Source: Larix sibirica (taxonomy: Eukaryota > Streptophyta > Pinopsida > Pinales > Pinaceae). From it: a stretch of 40,154 nt of DNA. A model generated the notes under the pieces. It ran no database searches. It was not told the DNA's origin and saw only the letters and a list, made by a program, of their open reading frames with translations. The translations under genes were made by a program, and so were the position numbers. Below, one piece after another: positions 1-11,720 of this stretch. Location: the NCBI GenBank assembly GCA_004151065.3, contig NWUY0304282281.1, positions 1 to 40,154 of the forward strand, given 5' to 3'. Positions within the stretch are counted from its first letter, which is position 1; every line of letters begins with the position of its first letter.

Positions 1-1150
1 ATAAGGGAAAACTAGGCCCAGCTAGCTAGGTCTTCTCCGGAGGACAAGTTCAACGTATGCATGGAGGGTTAACGTATATATGGCTAGATCATATATAAGT
101 ATATGTATTATTTATCTGGTGACAATGGACGTCTTAGTCTCTATGGTTACATCATATATGAACACGTATGTATGGCCGTATCATATATTAACATGCTAGT
201 TCAAGTGTGTAAGAGCCCAAGGTAGAGGTAGAGGTAGAGAGCCGTAGAGCTTATCTATGCGACGAAATATAGGCAACATCTTTTGTCGTCCAGAGCGGCA
301 AGTGGCAGTAGTGAAATTAGATCTGGACCGGGGAACTTTTTTATCGCTCCCACCCACCCTTTTTATAGATAGTATATACTAAGAACAGTTCCAGCAATGA
401 TGCATCATGCAACGGCTTAGCTAGACACACAAGCAGGGGAGTAGGCCCGTATCACTTACCGATAAACAAAATCCCCCTTATTTTATTTAGCTACTGCTAA
501 ATGAGGATCACAGAGTGATCGTTCCTCCGGTTTTACTTAACTTCTAGGTGGCAGCATAGGTAGCAGAGACAATTATAGCTAGTACCACGAATGACCACGG
601 TTCACCCCGCTAAATAAAATCAACGGTCCACATCTTATCGCAGCAGTAGTGTCTATCGACGGGGTCCTAAGGTTTAAGTTGCCATAAATGGTGGAGATTT
701 CTCCGTATAAATTAATATACAGCCAAGGATCCTTCGTGGGAGGTAAGCAATGGCGAGGGCCCGAAAAATGCTAAAGACCATAAATGATGAAGGTTTATCC
801 CGCAAGATAAGATCTCTATTGGGGCCCAAAAAAGAGAGTTGCTGCGCTTAATAAACAGGCTTGAAATAGGCGGGCTTAACAGAATAGTGGAGGCGGGCCC
901 TTTTACCTTTTGGTTCCGGGCGGATTACTATATTTACTATATCTTCTTATGTAGCGATATTCTATTTCCTTACGCGACTTACTCGATCTTATCTTACCTT
1001 ACTCTACTTACTCAATCTTATGTTGGTAATTTCTAAATATGATATACATGGATGGATACTTAACCAGGTTAGGCCACCTTGCTCGACCAAAGGGAGAGCA
1101 ACATTTCACCTTGTTGTATTGAAATTACCACATTTTCTCAATTCTTCAAT
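1..1150. other. Spacer, no gene recognised
   Basis: I see no gene here. Visible small structures are a GGTAGA triplicate at about 221-239 and a perfect 6-bp inverted repeat with a 3-base loop at 506-520 (GATCAC/GTGATC). A 65-codon open frame at 839-1036 opens on a TTG and resembles nothing I know; I treat it as chance. Confidence 0.6.
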
Positions 1151-1184
1151 AGCGTAATTACATATATAAAAAATGACTGTAATA
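1151..1184 (+). repeat. Copy 1 of the TACATATATAAAGAATGA repeat family
   Basis: This copy reads AGCGTAATTACATATATAAA and then AAATGACTG. The same word recurs at 15559-15590, 39952-39979, 40028-40060 and 40111-40143, always on the plus strand. Copies share about 25-30 bases and differ at a few positions. The function is unknown. A CATA-TATA core could resemble a plant mitochondrial promoter motif, but that is speculation. Confidence 0.75.
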
Positions 1185-1212
1185 CGGCTTACTGACCTCC
1201 GAACTCGGACAC

Positions 1213-1915
1213 TTGCTTCTGCTTGCTTCAGCGAAAGCAAACAAGGTTGAGTTTAGTCGCACTTCCATTTGGGCGACCGCTCTACAATTGGATTGGGGAC
1301 TGAAGAATTGGATCACTTGGTCAATTGCCTTTGCCGGCTCCGCTCCTCGATCTGCTGATACTTCTGGAGAAATTGGATCAACAATGACTGGGACTGATGC
1401 CTTTGCTTCCGTGGCTAGCTACTAAATCTGCAATAAAATATACGGGCTTTTGATCCCGATCTGCGTCTCCAACTGATTTCCTGCGCGCAAAAACATTCTT
1501 TTTCTCTGCAAGGCTCTCGGCTCCCTATTCATTCCTGCCAAGCCTGCTTTGACGACTCTTCCAGTGCTTTCACCCGGGGACTAAAATTGGAACTACGCAC
1601 TTTGGATCAGGATCAGAATATTAAATCAGAGAATCTACTACGGGCACTGGATTTGGAACTGAAACCGGAAGGATCTGGCTTTCGAACAAGAAGGGATTCC
1701 GGGATCCGCTGCATGCTAAGATGCTTGCTAAGATGCCAATGGTGCTTTCCCTATGCCTCTCTTCGACTCGGGGGATTTGCGCCTGTAAATGGGACTGAAA
1801 CATATGGAACTTGCTTCGCACGCTTTTACCCATGACTATGCCTATGATGCCTCCGTTCTAGTTTCCTCTGTCGCTGCCGCCTCTGAAGCCGAAGATTCTT
1901 CTTAATTGAATGTCT
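1213..1915 (+). repeat. Gly/Ser/Thr/Ala-type pseudo-coding repeat tract
   Basis: The plus strand carries many words such as GGATCAAC, GGAACTGA, GGATCTGG and GGGACTGATGCC. One frame at 1213-1425 is open for 70 codons and ends in a stretch containing SAPRSADTSGEIGSTMTGTD. A second stretch at about 1630-1690 reads ESTTGTGFGTETGR in another frame. The same style of sequence recurs in both orientations across the window (for example 28040-28290, 31955-32280 and 38965-39460). I do not recognise a protein family. It is low-complexity, has no ribosomal or organellar gene similarity that I can see, and is interrupted by stops, so I call it a dispersed repeat rather than a gene. Confidence 0.5.
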
Positions 1916-2570
1916 GGATTAGCTTAGCGCCGACACTTGATTGAACCGACAGAATCTAAAGCTGGATCTGGATCATCCGCTTAGCCTTAACTTTCCTAAG
2001 CCGGGGTACAGTTTGGCATTCATTCAAATGGGGGATATCTATCTCTTTCTTCCCCATAATATTAGCTAGCTGCCTTCATTCTAAGGCAGTAGGTAAGGTA
2101 GTATTGCTGGCTGACTGAATGACGGACATGCATAGACTGACCTCAGGGACCTATGATCATATCACCCTATATATCCCAACTACTTACTTGTCCTTTATTT
2201 CACTATTAGTTAGTTTTTACTTGTAGTTTATCATAGGGAGGGATATCCATCCTATTATCTCCAGTACAGTTGCTTATTTTTCTATTGATTGGGATCTATA
2301 CTGCAGGCCAGGAAGGAAATAAGGTGAAAGAATACGTCGCAATGAAAAAGTGGTTGGACCTCCTGATCAATCAGCCCCAGTCCGTCACTATAACTATCCA
2401 GGAGCTTAACGTTCGTTTCCAGATAGACTGCTCGGTAACAGCTCCATGCTTGCATATCTCCAAAATGATCACTCAGATTTGCAGAGGAGGTTCCTCAATT
2501 TCCTTATCTAATAAATAGAACCTCTCAGGTTGGGTGGGAATAGATAAATAAGTAAAACCTAGCTGACCCC
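1916..2570. other. Spacer, no gene recognised
   Basis: This is a unique-looking spacer. An 82-codon open frame at 2270-2518 (TTG start) contains EYVAMKKWLDLLINQPQSV and looks protein-like, but matches no family I know and has no visible gene context. I leave it unassigned. Confidence 0.4.
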
Positions 2571-2583
2571 ACCCCATCAAAGT

Positions 2584-2857
2584 GGGTAAATTCAGAACAG
2601 AAAGGTGGCCTATCAAGATGCGAACGTGACCTAGCGAGATGGGTAAATTCACGAGTGAAAAGGTGCGAATCAGTTAGACATTATACACCTTTATATAGTA
2701 TACGGTAACTTCAGTAATAAAAGGTTGCCTATAGTTAAAAGCTACCTAGCCTATTCCTCAGTTTATTACCCCGACAAAGTGGTAATTTCACTACTGAAGG
2801 GTGGCCTGTCCACTGAAATGGCCCAAGAGATGGTAAATTCAGTACAGAAAGGTGGCA
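2584..2857 (+). repeat. Five copies of a small hairpin-bearing repeat
   Basis: A unit of about 27 bases occurs at 2584-2610, 2641-2667, 2704-2729, 2781-2806 and 2832-2857. It runs GGTAA, then TTCA-4 bases-TGAA in the best copies, then AAGGTGGCC. The copy at 2641 carries TTCACGAGTGAA, a 5-bp inverted repeat around two bases, and the copy at 2781 has TTCACTACTGAA. In the others the inverted repeat shrinks to TTC/GAA or is lost. Spacings are 50-77 bases, so these are irregular copies, not a strict tandem array. The family recurs at 15659-15763. Confidence 0.75.
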
Positions 2858-2876
2858 TATGGGAAGTAGCTGGTAA

Positions 2877-2945
2877 TGTCCCAATATGAGACATCCAGCA
2901 GACAAATTAGCTTTCTTACTTTATTTTATCTAACGTCCCAATATT
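2877..2945 (+). repeat. Repeat shared with the 24.4-25.8 kb mosaic
   Basis: The stretch 2906-2940 (ATTAGCTTTCTTACTTTA, then TATCTAACGTCCC) is nearly identical to 25507-25540. The preceding GTCCCAATATGAG matches the region around 24973. This is a dispersed two-copy repeat in direct orientation. Confidence 0.7.
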
Positions 2946-3289
2946 AGGATAAATTTGAATAGGACCCTACACCCTCGACCTCGATGAAACCTTAGCCTAT
3001 AACCTTTAGCCAAAGTAACTAAGTCCAGCAAGAAGTAGACGACGTCTAGTCATTTTATACATTTTGACTTATGTAAATTAAGCTTTTGAGGAGCAGAGGA
3101 CAATTTATGATGGATTTTTAGGAGCTGGATGATTTGGATTCTGCCAACTGCAAGTATGCCGCCGCCCACCGTTAGTCTTCTGCTGTTAGTCTGCTGCCCA
3201 CCGGGAGGAGTCAACCGGGAAATGAGGATGGATGATTAGTTGACACACACACTGCCTGGATTTCTTTTATAGATGTCCAGTTGAGGGAG

Positions 3290-3620
3290 AGGGGTTAGAG
3301 CCAGGAGCCTCAAGCCATTAGTCAGAAGCCAAGTCCAAAAGCCTTTAACCAAGGGACTTTGACCGGAAGCCTTAAGCCTTTACCCGTAACCTTGAACCTT
3401 TTGCCAAGGGCCTCTCACCTTTAGCCAGTAAACCTCTAACCTGTCAACATTGGCTTAAAACACCAGCCCCACCAAGCCCGACAGAAAGAAGCCAGAAGAC
3501 ATTGGCCTCTTTCACCTTTAACCTATCAGCAGAAGAAGCCTTGAACCTCGAACCTCTAAGCTTTTAGCCTTTCAACAGATGCCTTTACCTTGGAACCTTT
3601 AGCCTTTTGCCCCCGGGAAG
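3290..3620 (+). repeat. Degenerate AACCTTTAGCC-type runs
   Basis: About 330 bases are built from variants of a 9-12 base word such as AACCTTTAGCC, AAGCCTTTAACC, GAACCTCTAAGC and TGCCTTTACC. The period is irregular. No coding potential is evident. It looks like a decayed microsatellite or minisatellite. Confidence 0.6.
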
Positions 3621-3639
3621 GAAGGCCCAGGATGGTTTA

Positions 3640-3690
3640 AGTTCGCTTTCCCCTGATTACCCCTATTACCCTAATTACCTAGATTACCCA
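3640..3690 (+). repeat. Short ATTACC-type tandem run
   Basis: GATTACCCC, TATTACCC, TAATTACC, TAGATTACCC follow each other with an 8-9 base period. It lies directly downstream of the AACCTTTAGCC-type runs. Confidence 0.5.
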
Positions 3691-4080
3691 ATACTAACGC
3701 TTTCCCCCATTCTTTTGCATAACGCAGCCCGCACATTCTCCCATTCTCCTGCCATCCCGCATCACGCCCGCATCACTTCAATACCCACCTGCCCACATCT
3801 TTACGAAAGAGCCCTTACCACTGATACTTCTAACGTACCCTTCATTCCCCATTAACGCTTTCTCCATACCCTTTCTACCTTTCTCGCATTATTGCTTTCC
3901 CATTATGTTCGTTTTAAGTCGCCCAGGAAAGAAGGAAGGAAGGAGCAAGTCATATTGCCCTGGTTAAAAGAGGAGGAGCCCTGTCGAAATAAAGAAATAA
4001 GAGTGTCAAAGAGGATCCCTAAAAAAAGATTGAAGCCCTTGTTCATTAGCCCTTTTTACTAGACCAGGGTGGCGACCCAA
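3691..4080. other. Spacer, no gene recognised
   Basis: C-rich plus strand without a recognisable gene. The 82-codon open frame at 3607-3855 (TTG start) is a product of the AT-poor CCC/TAC-rich composition. A GAAGGAAGGAAGGAG run lies at about 3930. Confidence 0.5.
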
Positions 4081-4090
4081 CGATATAAAT

Positions 4091-4700
4091 ATGGCTGGCT
4101 GGTACGATCAAGTGGCAGGCAGAAGTGGCAGGCTTGTACTCAATTACAGTAATCGATTGTCCCAGGTTGGTGAGGTGCGTTCATCAATATTGCTTCCCTG
4201 TAGTGGAAGGTACGATCCATATAAATTGCCCCAGGTGTTGGTGAGGTGCGTTCATCGAGCTTGCTTCATATGGCGTGATATTTATGAATAGTTCCCCTTG
4301 CGATCACCCCCGCTTCCACTTGACAGACGCTTCGAAACCTGAGGTCGTGCAAAAAAGAGAGAGATCATAGCTGGTGGAAGGAGCCCTAGTCGAGGTGCGT
4401 TGATCGATATTGCTTGTCTTTAGTGGATGGAAGATCCCTATCGCTTGTAGTGGGTGGATGGAAGGAAGGATTGATCCCGCTTGTCTGTCGTGGATGGATT
4501 AATCCCGCTTGTCTATAGATTTGAGAGCGCTTCAGATGGTGGTAAACCATGAACCATAAACCACGATACTGGAAGTGGGTGGAAGAAATAGGAGATCATT
4601 GCTGCTACTTTCGTGGAAGGATCATAGCGCTTCATATATTGAGGGAGAGCCAGTGGTAGATCGCTAGCGCTTGCCTGTCGGGGAAGGATACCGACGGGGA
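4091..4700 (+). repeat. Degenerate repeats with GGTGCGTT-ATCGATATTGCTT
   Basis: The word GAGGTGCGTTCATC followed by an A/T-rich TTGCTT appears at about 4171, 4239 and 4391, followed by GTAGTGGAAGG-type words. Related words GATCCCGCTTGTCTGTCGTGG and ATCCCGCTTGTCTATAG follow at about 4470-4520. The copies are imperfect and 60-150 bases apart. The 66-codon open frame at 4091-4291 lies on two of these copies and is not a credible gene. Confidence 0.5.
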
Positions 4701-5190
4701 ATGAGCTACGATACGTTGTGATGGTGCGTGGTGGTGGGACTACTTATCCTACCTATCCCTCCTTATACTTATACTTTAAACATAGGAAGGAAGTGACTTT
4801 ATGCTAGCTCCAACAGCTATGAACGGGAGTTGACACTGGAATTGGTTATGCATAACTTGATTTTGACATGCCGAACTAGATCGGATGGATGGATGGACAC
4901 AATATTTTGACATTAGCTCAAGCCGGGAATACTACAGAATACGCCATCACCCCTGGCTCTTAGTATAGCTCGTCTTCGTTTCCCTTATAGTCGGACCTTT
5001 GAGGAGACACCTTACCCTTTCTTCTCAATTGTACGAAAAAAAGGACGATCTTCGCTTGCCTTTACTTACTACCGAGCCCGCTACTTAATTGTTACCCTTG
5101 CGATCACGCTTCAACTGCACAATTACCTGGAAGCTAGACAGATCAGCTTGTAGTTTTGAACCTTCGCTTTTAACAGCAGCTTTTGAAAGA
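4701..5190. other. Spacer, no gene recognised
   Basis: No gene seen. A short GGAT tetranucleotide run lies at about 4881-4894. Confidence 0.5.
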
Positions 5191-5199
5191 AAGAGGAGC

Positions 5200-5530
5200 G
5201 CTATAGATTGATTGAAAGAGCCCTGGTCAATTAGTTTTAAGAATTGGGACCCTTTTTATTGAAAGAGAGAGACCCAAAGAAATGAAAATGCCCTGTCAAA
5301 TAGGAGCCTGGTTACATTTGCTCTTTTTCATATTGCCCTGGTTCAAAGAGCTCGAAATAGCTTGGTTCAAAGATAAGCCCTAAAGAGATATGATAGAACC
5401 CTGGTTTAATTAGCCTTGCTTCCAAGAATATTACGAGGAGGGGAGGAGTCCAACTAAGGAGCCTGGTCATTGATAAAGAAAGAGCGCTACCGACTAAGGA
5501 GCCTGGTCATTTAGAGTGATACCGACACAA
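5200..5530 (+). repeat. GAGCCTGGTCATT repeats with a 40-bp tandem pair
   Basis: ACTAAGGAGCCTGGTCATT occurs at about 5453 and again exactly 40 bases on at 5493. Weaker relatives are GAGCCCTGGTCAATTAG (about 5217), GGAGCCTGGTTACATTTG (about 5304) and CCCTGGTTCAAAGAGC (about 5336). A similar phrase occurs at about 3957, CATATTGCCCTGGTTAAA, which matches 5328 closely. This is a decayed repeat cluster. Confidence 0.6.
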
Positions 5531-7400
5531 CCCTCCTTCCTTATGCTACTGACCGTTACAGAAGAATAATAGTTACCCGATCACCCCCGCTTATACTTGA
5601 CAGACGCTTCAACCGTCGCTACATGGATGGACCAGACCGGGAGGGCCAAAGACGAGGGAGGAGCCGTACCGCCGGAGGACACTGAACCGATGAGCAGGAC
5701 CTGGTTCATTAATTAGAACGATGGTTTGCTACCCACCCTACCCGCTATATCCTACCGCTACTGCAACTGCCCGAGAAGAAATAATTCCCCCTGGCAATCA
5801 ACCCCGAGCTCTACCTCGATCTCGAAATAACTTACACCGCAGAACACTAGATCCTACCTCAATTTGATGCTATGAGCATGCATTACTTACAATCTCATAC
5901 AAGGGTTTCATTATTGCAGGGAAGGGAATGCCTGTATGAGAGGTAGGTGCTTTATGCTTTCCGGAAAGTGATTGATCGATACTTATTGGATTATGAGAGG
6001 AGGCCCAATTGGAGAGGTCCTACGGGTGGGTGCGTGGAGAAGAGAGATCTTTCCAGATTTGCATTTATTGATTTATTTTATTTATTTATAGCCCGCATCT
6101 TCCGATAGAGGCACGGACAGAAGCCCAATAGCTGAGAGGATGGAGAAGATAAGCCCATTGTTTCAAACAGAAAACATTGGAGCTGTTTTGGTTACTTATG
6201 AGTTGATTGAGTTCGACGGATTTGATTAAAAAACAAATTGTCTTCTTATTAGGTTGGCCGGAAGGTGCAGCGGCCAGAGGGCACAGATGATTTCAATTAC
6301 CCCTACTTAACACACGTTCCTACCAGGGCTTGGAGACTCGGCGGGGCTACTCAACTAGAAACAGTCAGACATACGCCTAGAACCTCGAAATCTACGAGTA
6401 AATAGCCACTCTATACTTTGAACCTCGACCTAGACCCTTGAACTATCCATCTAACATAGCAGCTTACATACTTACACAGACAGGGAGAGGGATGGGGCCA
6501 CCTCACATAGCCAACAGATTCGGCCCAGGCACTAAGTCTGGTTGGAACAGATTGAACAAAACTTAGGTACAAAGGTGATCACCGATGGGTCTTTCTAATT
6601 TCATGTTTTTATTTAGATAAATCTCTCTTTTAGGGAGGTCAGAGGAATGAATCATTGATCATAAGGGGTACTCAAAATGATTTCTTATTAACAAAAAAGA
6701 ATTGAATTAAGGTTACCATAAGAGGAGGCAGGATTTCTTTTATTGCTTTTAGCTCGAGCGCGCCTTTATGCTTGCTTGTTTACATCTTTTACCTTCGACT
6801 CTTTTTAATGCTCAGTAAGTTTGTGGTAATTATTTCCCCCGCCCCAGAGGTTTGGAAGCCAGCATTATTGATTTAAGATAAAAGGGTATTTATTGACGTC
6901 CTCCCACCCCTTAGAGAAATAGATGGGGAGCAGCTAACTAACTGCTGATCGATCCAACTTGCTGCTTGCCGAAGGGAAGTCTCTTGCTTACTTACGCTAA
7001 CAATACCTAGGGATGTTATAATCTAAAGTCCACCGTAACTCCTACCTGCTTATATATTGCCGCCCGCTTTAGCCTAGAGCTAACTTTCCACCCAGTCGCA
7101 GTAGCCCAGAGTCTTGAAAACCTTCTAGTTTAATATTTTTTATTTACATCAAACTCGTTTTTATTGGGGACAAGGCAACAACCCTTCCCATTCGGGATAT
7201 AAAAGTGAAGTTTTTATTACCTAAAAAATAGAATTTCGTGGCGTTTCTCAATTGGCGGGGTCGAAATCGATTGCTTTGAGGTTGAGCGCCTTCACGCTCT
7301 TGCTGGCTTGAATATGAACCGAGGAATGGGTGGGGTAACAACCCGAATAAGCTGGGGCAACCCATGGATATAGAACCTGTGGTGGACAGACGTTAGGCAA
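5531..7400. other. Long spacer, no gene recognised
   Basis: Nearly 1.9 kb without a gene or strong repeat that I can identify. Short open frames (for example 7144-7365 minus, 73 codons) show no family signature. Confidence 0.5.
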
Positions 7401-7410
7401 GATTGCTAGA

Positions 7411-8190
7411 TTGCTTGCTGGCGGGATATATGAAAAGATAGATAGATTACTTACGTGCTTCTTGCTCGATAGATTTATATCTTTTATAAATTGGGAGAAA
7501 GAAAGATCGGCTGGGACTGATTGCCTTGGCTCATGGGCCGCTGGGCTGGGCTGGGATACTCGGAGACTTGGCTTGCTTACTTGGTTAGGCTGCTCAATGT
7601 GGATACTCGAGATGGATACTTGGTCTGGATACCGGTTCTACAAAAAGGCCTCAGTCGCCATTCTTGGCTAATAAAATGAATCTTTTTGAGGGTCCGAGGT
7701 TAACCCCTACAGTTCCACAAAAAAAGCGATATAATGCTTTTCTATTTATAAAGTTAAGGGTTCCAAAGGTATGCCAACAACCTCAAATATCGATCCAGGT
7801 GGCGATCCAGTAATAGCTGGCCTGGCCTGGACTGGACTCATGGGATGATTGATTGGGTTTCGCTTACTCAGCTTGGCTCGGCTGGGATACTCAACTGGGA
7901 TACTGCGCAGGGCTGCTTTGATACTCAGCTTGCCTTGGATACCTTGCGACTTGGCTTTTATACCGGGCTCGCTTTGGCCACTCCGCTGATCCAATCCGCT
8001 GGACTATACTATAAGAACTAAGCTACTCCAATAATCGACTCGGCTACTTGGTTGGCTGGGATACTATAATTAACTGGGCTTGGCTAATTTGCTCAGCTAC
8101 TACGCTTGGTCACTTTGCTCGGATCCCAGTTATAGAAAATAGCCTCATTCACCATTCTTGGATCACAAAATCGATATTTTTGGTGCCTAA
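7411..8190 (+). repeat. Degenerate duplication with CTGGGATACTC words
   Basis: Two related halves follow each other in the same orientation. The first (about 7411-7690) and second (about 7860-8190) both contain GGCTGGGATACTC, GCTTGGC/GCTTGCC and GGATACC words. Each ends in a similar tail: AAAAGGCCTCAGTCGCCATTC at about 7641 and AAATAGCCTCATTCACCATTC at about 8137. Each tail is followed by TTGG, an A-rich bridge and TTTTTG. The halves are roughly 500 bases apart and heavily diverged. The open frames 7411-7671 (+) and 7746-7994 (-) lie on this repeat and are not credible genes. Confidence 0.55.
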
Positions 8191-8640
8191 ACATAAATTA
8201 CTTCATTATAACTATTAAATAAATTTGATCTTTACTAAACTATCTCTTTTCGTTTACCTTTGATTCCCCGGTGTTTCTTCACTATATGTCGGTAGGAAAA
8301 GAATGGTGGAGATACCTCGGATTGCTGTTCGTGACCTACAGTTTCAATACCACGTGCCAAAGGATAGGATGGATTTTTTCGTGACCAGTTGCAGTATGTA
8401 ACCGGGATAGGGTAGGAGTTGTTATATGTGCCTTGTTCTATATACCCATCCCAGTAGGTACGTGTTTTAACAGTTTGACGTGCCTAATATCACGTCACAG
8501 GAACAGATTGTGTACGTTACCTACAGTTATAGCCCCGCGAGGTTTCGACTTCTCTCATATGAATTATTTCAATAGTCTTTGGGATGATTTTCATAATATT
8601 TTGATATAATATTTTATATAAAAGCTATCAATAGTATATA
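8191..8640. other. Spacer, no gene recognised
   Basis: AT-rich spacer with no recognisable gene; ends in an ATATTTTGATATAATATTTTATATA run at about 8595-8625. Confidence 0.5.
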
Positions 8641-8649
8641 TAAGCACCA

Positions 8650-9300
8650 AAAACTATCCCTATTCTAGCAAAACTAATAGCATCAGTAACAAAAGCAAAG
8701 GCAAAAGCATAAAACCCTTTTATTTCAGATCCTCCCTCTCTAGGTACAAATTGAAGTGCAAAGGTATCATCATATCAAGATCGAAGAGCAGCTACAAGTC
8801 TAAAAGTAGCAGTAGTTTAGCCAGCATCCCTACCAAGCTTAGCTTAACAAGTAAAATAACCTGTTGATCGAGAGTGATAACAAGTTCCTACTGTTTTTGA
8901 TAGGGATTATGACCTTAGTAATATATGCCTTAAAGATCTTTACCTTTGTGGTAAGTGAGAACTGACCCTTTTATATATCCATATACGCAGCATCCATCAT
9001 TAGTAGCTGTAGCACTAGCAAAACCCCAAAATTAATATCCAGTATAATAAACATATGCAGCAAAGCAAGCAGCACCAGTTTCAGTAGCTATTTATCTTGT
9101 TGAACCAGCATCCTCACCAGTTACAAACCCCGTTGAAGCAGCCTTATAATCTATACGGGTAGCAGATTCAGTTGCATTTATCCGGTTGTTTTTTATCCAG
9201 GTAAAGCACCAGAAGCATCAGCAGAAGCAATTGAAGTGGACCAAACAATTTATTAAGTTTATCCCGCTCCGGTTCCGGTTGAAGTTGATCCTGGGCCGCT
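8650..9300 (-). repeat. Gly/Ser/Thr/Ala-type pseudo-coding repeat tract
   Basis: The plus strand is rich in AGCAGCACCAGTTTCAGTAGC-like words, that is GCTACTGAAACTGGTGCTGC on the minus strand. The minus strand reads as short stretches such as ASTGFVTGEDAGSTR followed after a stop by IATETGAACFAA (about 9065-9145). Frames change and stops intervene. Same family as 1213-1915 and 28040-28290, inverted relative to the first. Confidence 0.5.
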
Positions 9301-10590
9301 ACCTCACGAACATCATCATCAATATAAGCATTCCTTCCAAATAAATAGCTTGTGCCAGCACCTTATCACTCAGTTTCGGTTGATCGCGAGATCGAGTTGC
9401 CCGAGCAAAAGTAGTAACGCCCCATTTGTAGAAAGTAACTAGCCAGACCAAACCTATTTCTCTTTCGATCGAACGCCATCTAGACATAAATGCTACCATA
9501 ATACATTACTACTACAAGAGCATTAAGCACTTTGCATCACACGAAGCTAGTCCCTTTTGGATAACTATATTTCCGTTCATTCGCCACTTACATTATGTAC
9601 GAATTTGATGGAGTGAATCAGCCAGCTCACGGATTAATACCGAGTCTCAATAATTCAGATCGAACAGACCGAGTACGAGCATTAGCCCAAAAATTAGAAA
9701 ATAGAAGTCCAAAGTCAAGGTGCTCCCTTTACCCCAATGACGGATGGTCCCCTGCTTGACCCTCATGAAAGGGTTAAAGACAAGAACAAATCCTTTACAA
9801 GGACCAATAAGTCCAACAAAGAGGGCGATGAGCCAAGATAGACCAATAGTAAAGATAAAAAACGAGACTTACCAGGGTTGGGTGTAGCAAGATCTTTAGA
9901 AAGAAAATGTAAGCCCGACGCAAACAATCAATTTCAAATGCAACATAATAAAATCGATCATTATAAATGTTACACCCCATAGAATAGGTTTGTTGCTCCT
10001 TCAATTTATGTTACGGTATGTACGTCATTATCATAAATAATGACAATATAGATTGGAACTAAGACCGATAGAAGCAGACGCCTTGGCAGCGCGACCTTAA
10101 TGCTAAAGCTATGCCCCCCCGTTTTCCTAAGATATTGAGGAGGCCTCGAGATATGATAGGCATATATTATAAACTTATTGTTTCAAGCGAGCCGACGATT
10201 AAATAAAAGCTTGATCCATCTCCGGTAGCAGACGCAGCGAAAGAGGCAGGAGAAGTAGCAGGAAGAGAGGAAGCAAACCTTTGCACGGTTCTATATAAAG
10301 ATTTAGTTCCAGTTTGATATCCAAATAATTAATATGCAGGGATCTAGTAAAGGCAGGAGCACGGACAGAGCCATAGCGGATCGGGTAAGAGTAAGATATT
10401 TATTTTAGGATTAGGAAATAACAGGAGAAAAATAATAGGTTAGAATACTAGACTTGGAATTATATACTTTCCTTGCCCTCCCTTTGGTCAAGCAAGCCTT
10501 TCCTTATTAATATTTTTAGATACTTATTCTACTTATTATATCTTAAGAGCATATTTTACATATCATACATAGGAACCACTACCATTTTTT
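9301..10590. other. Spacer with a small Ser/Ala/Thr-type patch
   Basis: No gene recognised. At about 10210-10285 the minus strand reads FASSLPATSPASFAASATGD, another short patch of the dispersed Ser/Thr/Ala-type family. Open frames at 9299-9499 and 9795-10004 (both minus) show no family features. Confidence 0.45.
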
Positions 10591-11180
10591 TTGACAGTGC
10601 ATCATAGAGAACCTAATCCCATATTACCTAGTAGGATTGGAGACACCCACCACTTCAGCTATTTCATCAGGGCAGGCACACACCTAGAATATACTAGACA
10701 TAATTCCTTCATTCATCAACCCGCTCCAAACACATCCTTTACCTCTACGAAACACGAGCAAATTCCACACATGGTCAACCATACTATTAGATACCAACAA
10801 CACCAGGCTTTAGAGCTTATTAGGCAGGGACCTTGAAACAGCAGGAACAAGATTGACAATCCTCAACCTTATTGTCTATAAGTATCTCAGTCACCCAATA
10901 CTCTTTGTACTACTTAGCTTTGGTTAAGGAGCTAAACCACTTACCCTCATCTTAATATAGGATATACAAATTACCCACTTCATATACGACACAGGAACTA
11001 ATCTTAGCATCTTATACTCGATTAGGAATTCTTGGTTCGCTTCAATCAATACTAGAACTCCTATATTAGTAGCATTACTCTATATTAATAATCTTATACT
11101 TAGGCTTATATTAGTTTAGTAATGAAATAATATCTTACTTAGTCTTAGTAGAGGAATAGAAAGAATCTTAGCTCTAAAAG
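10591..11180. other. Unassigned open frame and AT-rich block
   Basis: An 81-codon frame at 10591-10836 (+, TTG start) is rich in His and Thr and matches nothing I know; I do not call it a gene. From 10840 to 11180 the sequence becomes rich in short TAG/CTA words (TACTTAG, ATATTAG, CTTAG), similar in texture to the block at 28.7-31.4 kb. Confidence 0.4.
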
Positions 11181-11199
11181 TGCTATAAATTCCATGCAA

Positions 11200-11720
11200 G
11201 GGTTAAAGTTGCACTATAACTAGCAACACAGTCACCACCAACAGCCTCAGATCCTCTAGTTACAGATCGAAAGCCAGTTTTGATCCACTAGCTTAAGCAT
11301 CCCGTATAATTCCATTTTGAGAGCGAGACCCATTAGTTTACCTTGAATGCGCTTTGAATGGTGCAATAGATTATTAAATGAGTAAAATTAGATTGAGCTG
11401 TGGTTCCACTCCCGGTAGTCCCCTTTACCACCTTTGCTTCTGTCTATTATAATGCTGGCGGTAGCGCTACTTATAGCTACGGATTCACTTAGTAACTGGA
11501 TATGAATCTTTAATAGATTGAACAGAATCAAGATCGAAGTCTCTATCAGAAGCACAATTAAACTCAAGATAAGAATCTAAAGTAATGGCTACTCGGCCGG
11601 ATAATGATAGGATATCATAATTTTGATCTGGAACATCTGGCTCTTCATCCCGATCACGAAAAGCATAAACTGAATAACTATTATAATAAACATAATTTGA
11701 AGCTCCCAAACCAATATTTC
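11200..11720 (-). repeat. Gly/Ser/Thr/Asp-type pseudo-coding tract
   Basis: On the minus strand, 11485-11709 is open for 74 codons and contains SDRDFDLDSVQ and an RDRDEEPDVPDQ stretch. Further down (about 11390-11450) the minus strand reads TTGSGTTAQSNF. The 15-mer TAGTTACAGATCGAA at 11257-11271 recurs exactly at 39446-39460, inside another member of the family. It is probably repeat-derived rather than a functional gene. Confidence 0.45.

Noticed and set aside
238-275. GAGCCGTAGAGC, similar to the start of group II intron domain V
   Set aside because: The complementary half with the GTACGGTTC-type return strand is missing, so no domain V can fold.
2584-2857. Regularly spaced repeats as a possible CRISPR array
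   Set aside because: Spacings vary from 50 to 77 bases, the copies differ from one another, there are no cas genes, and the surroundings are plant retrotransposon DNA.
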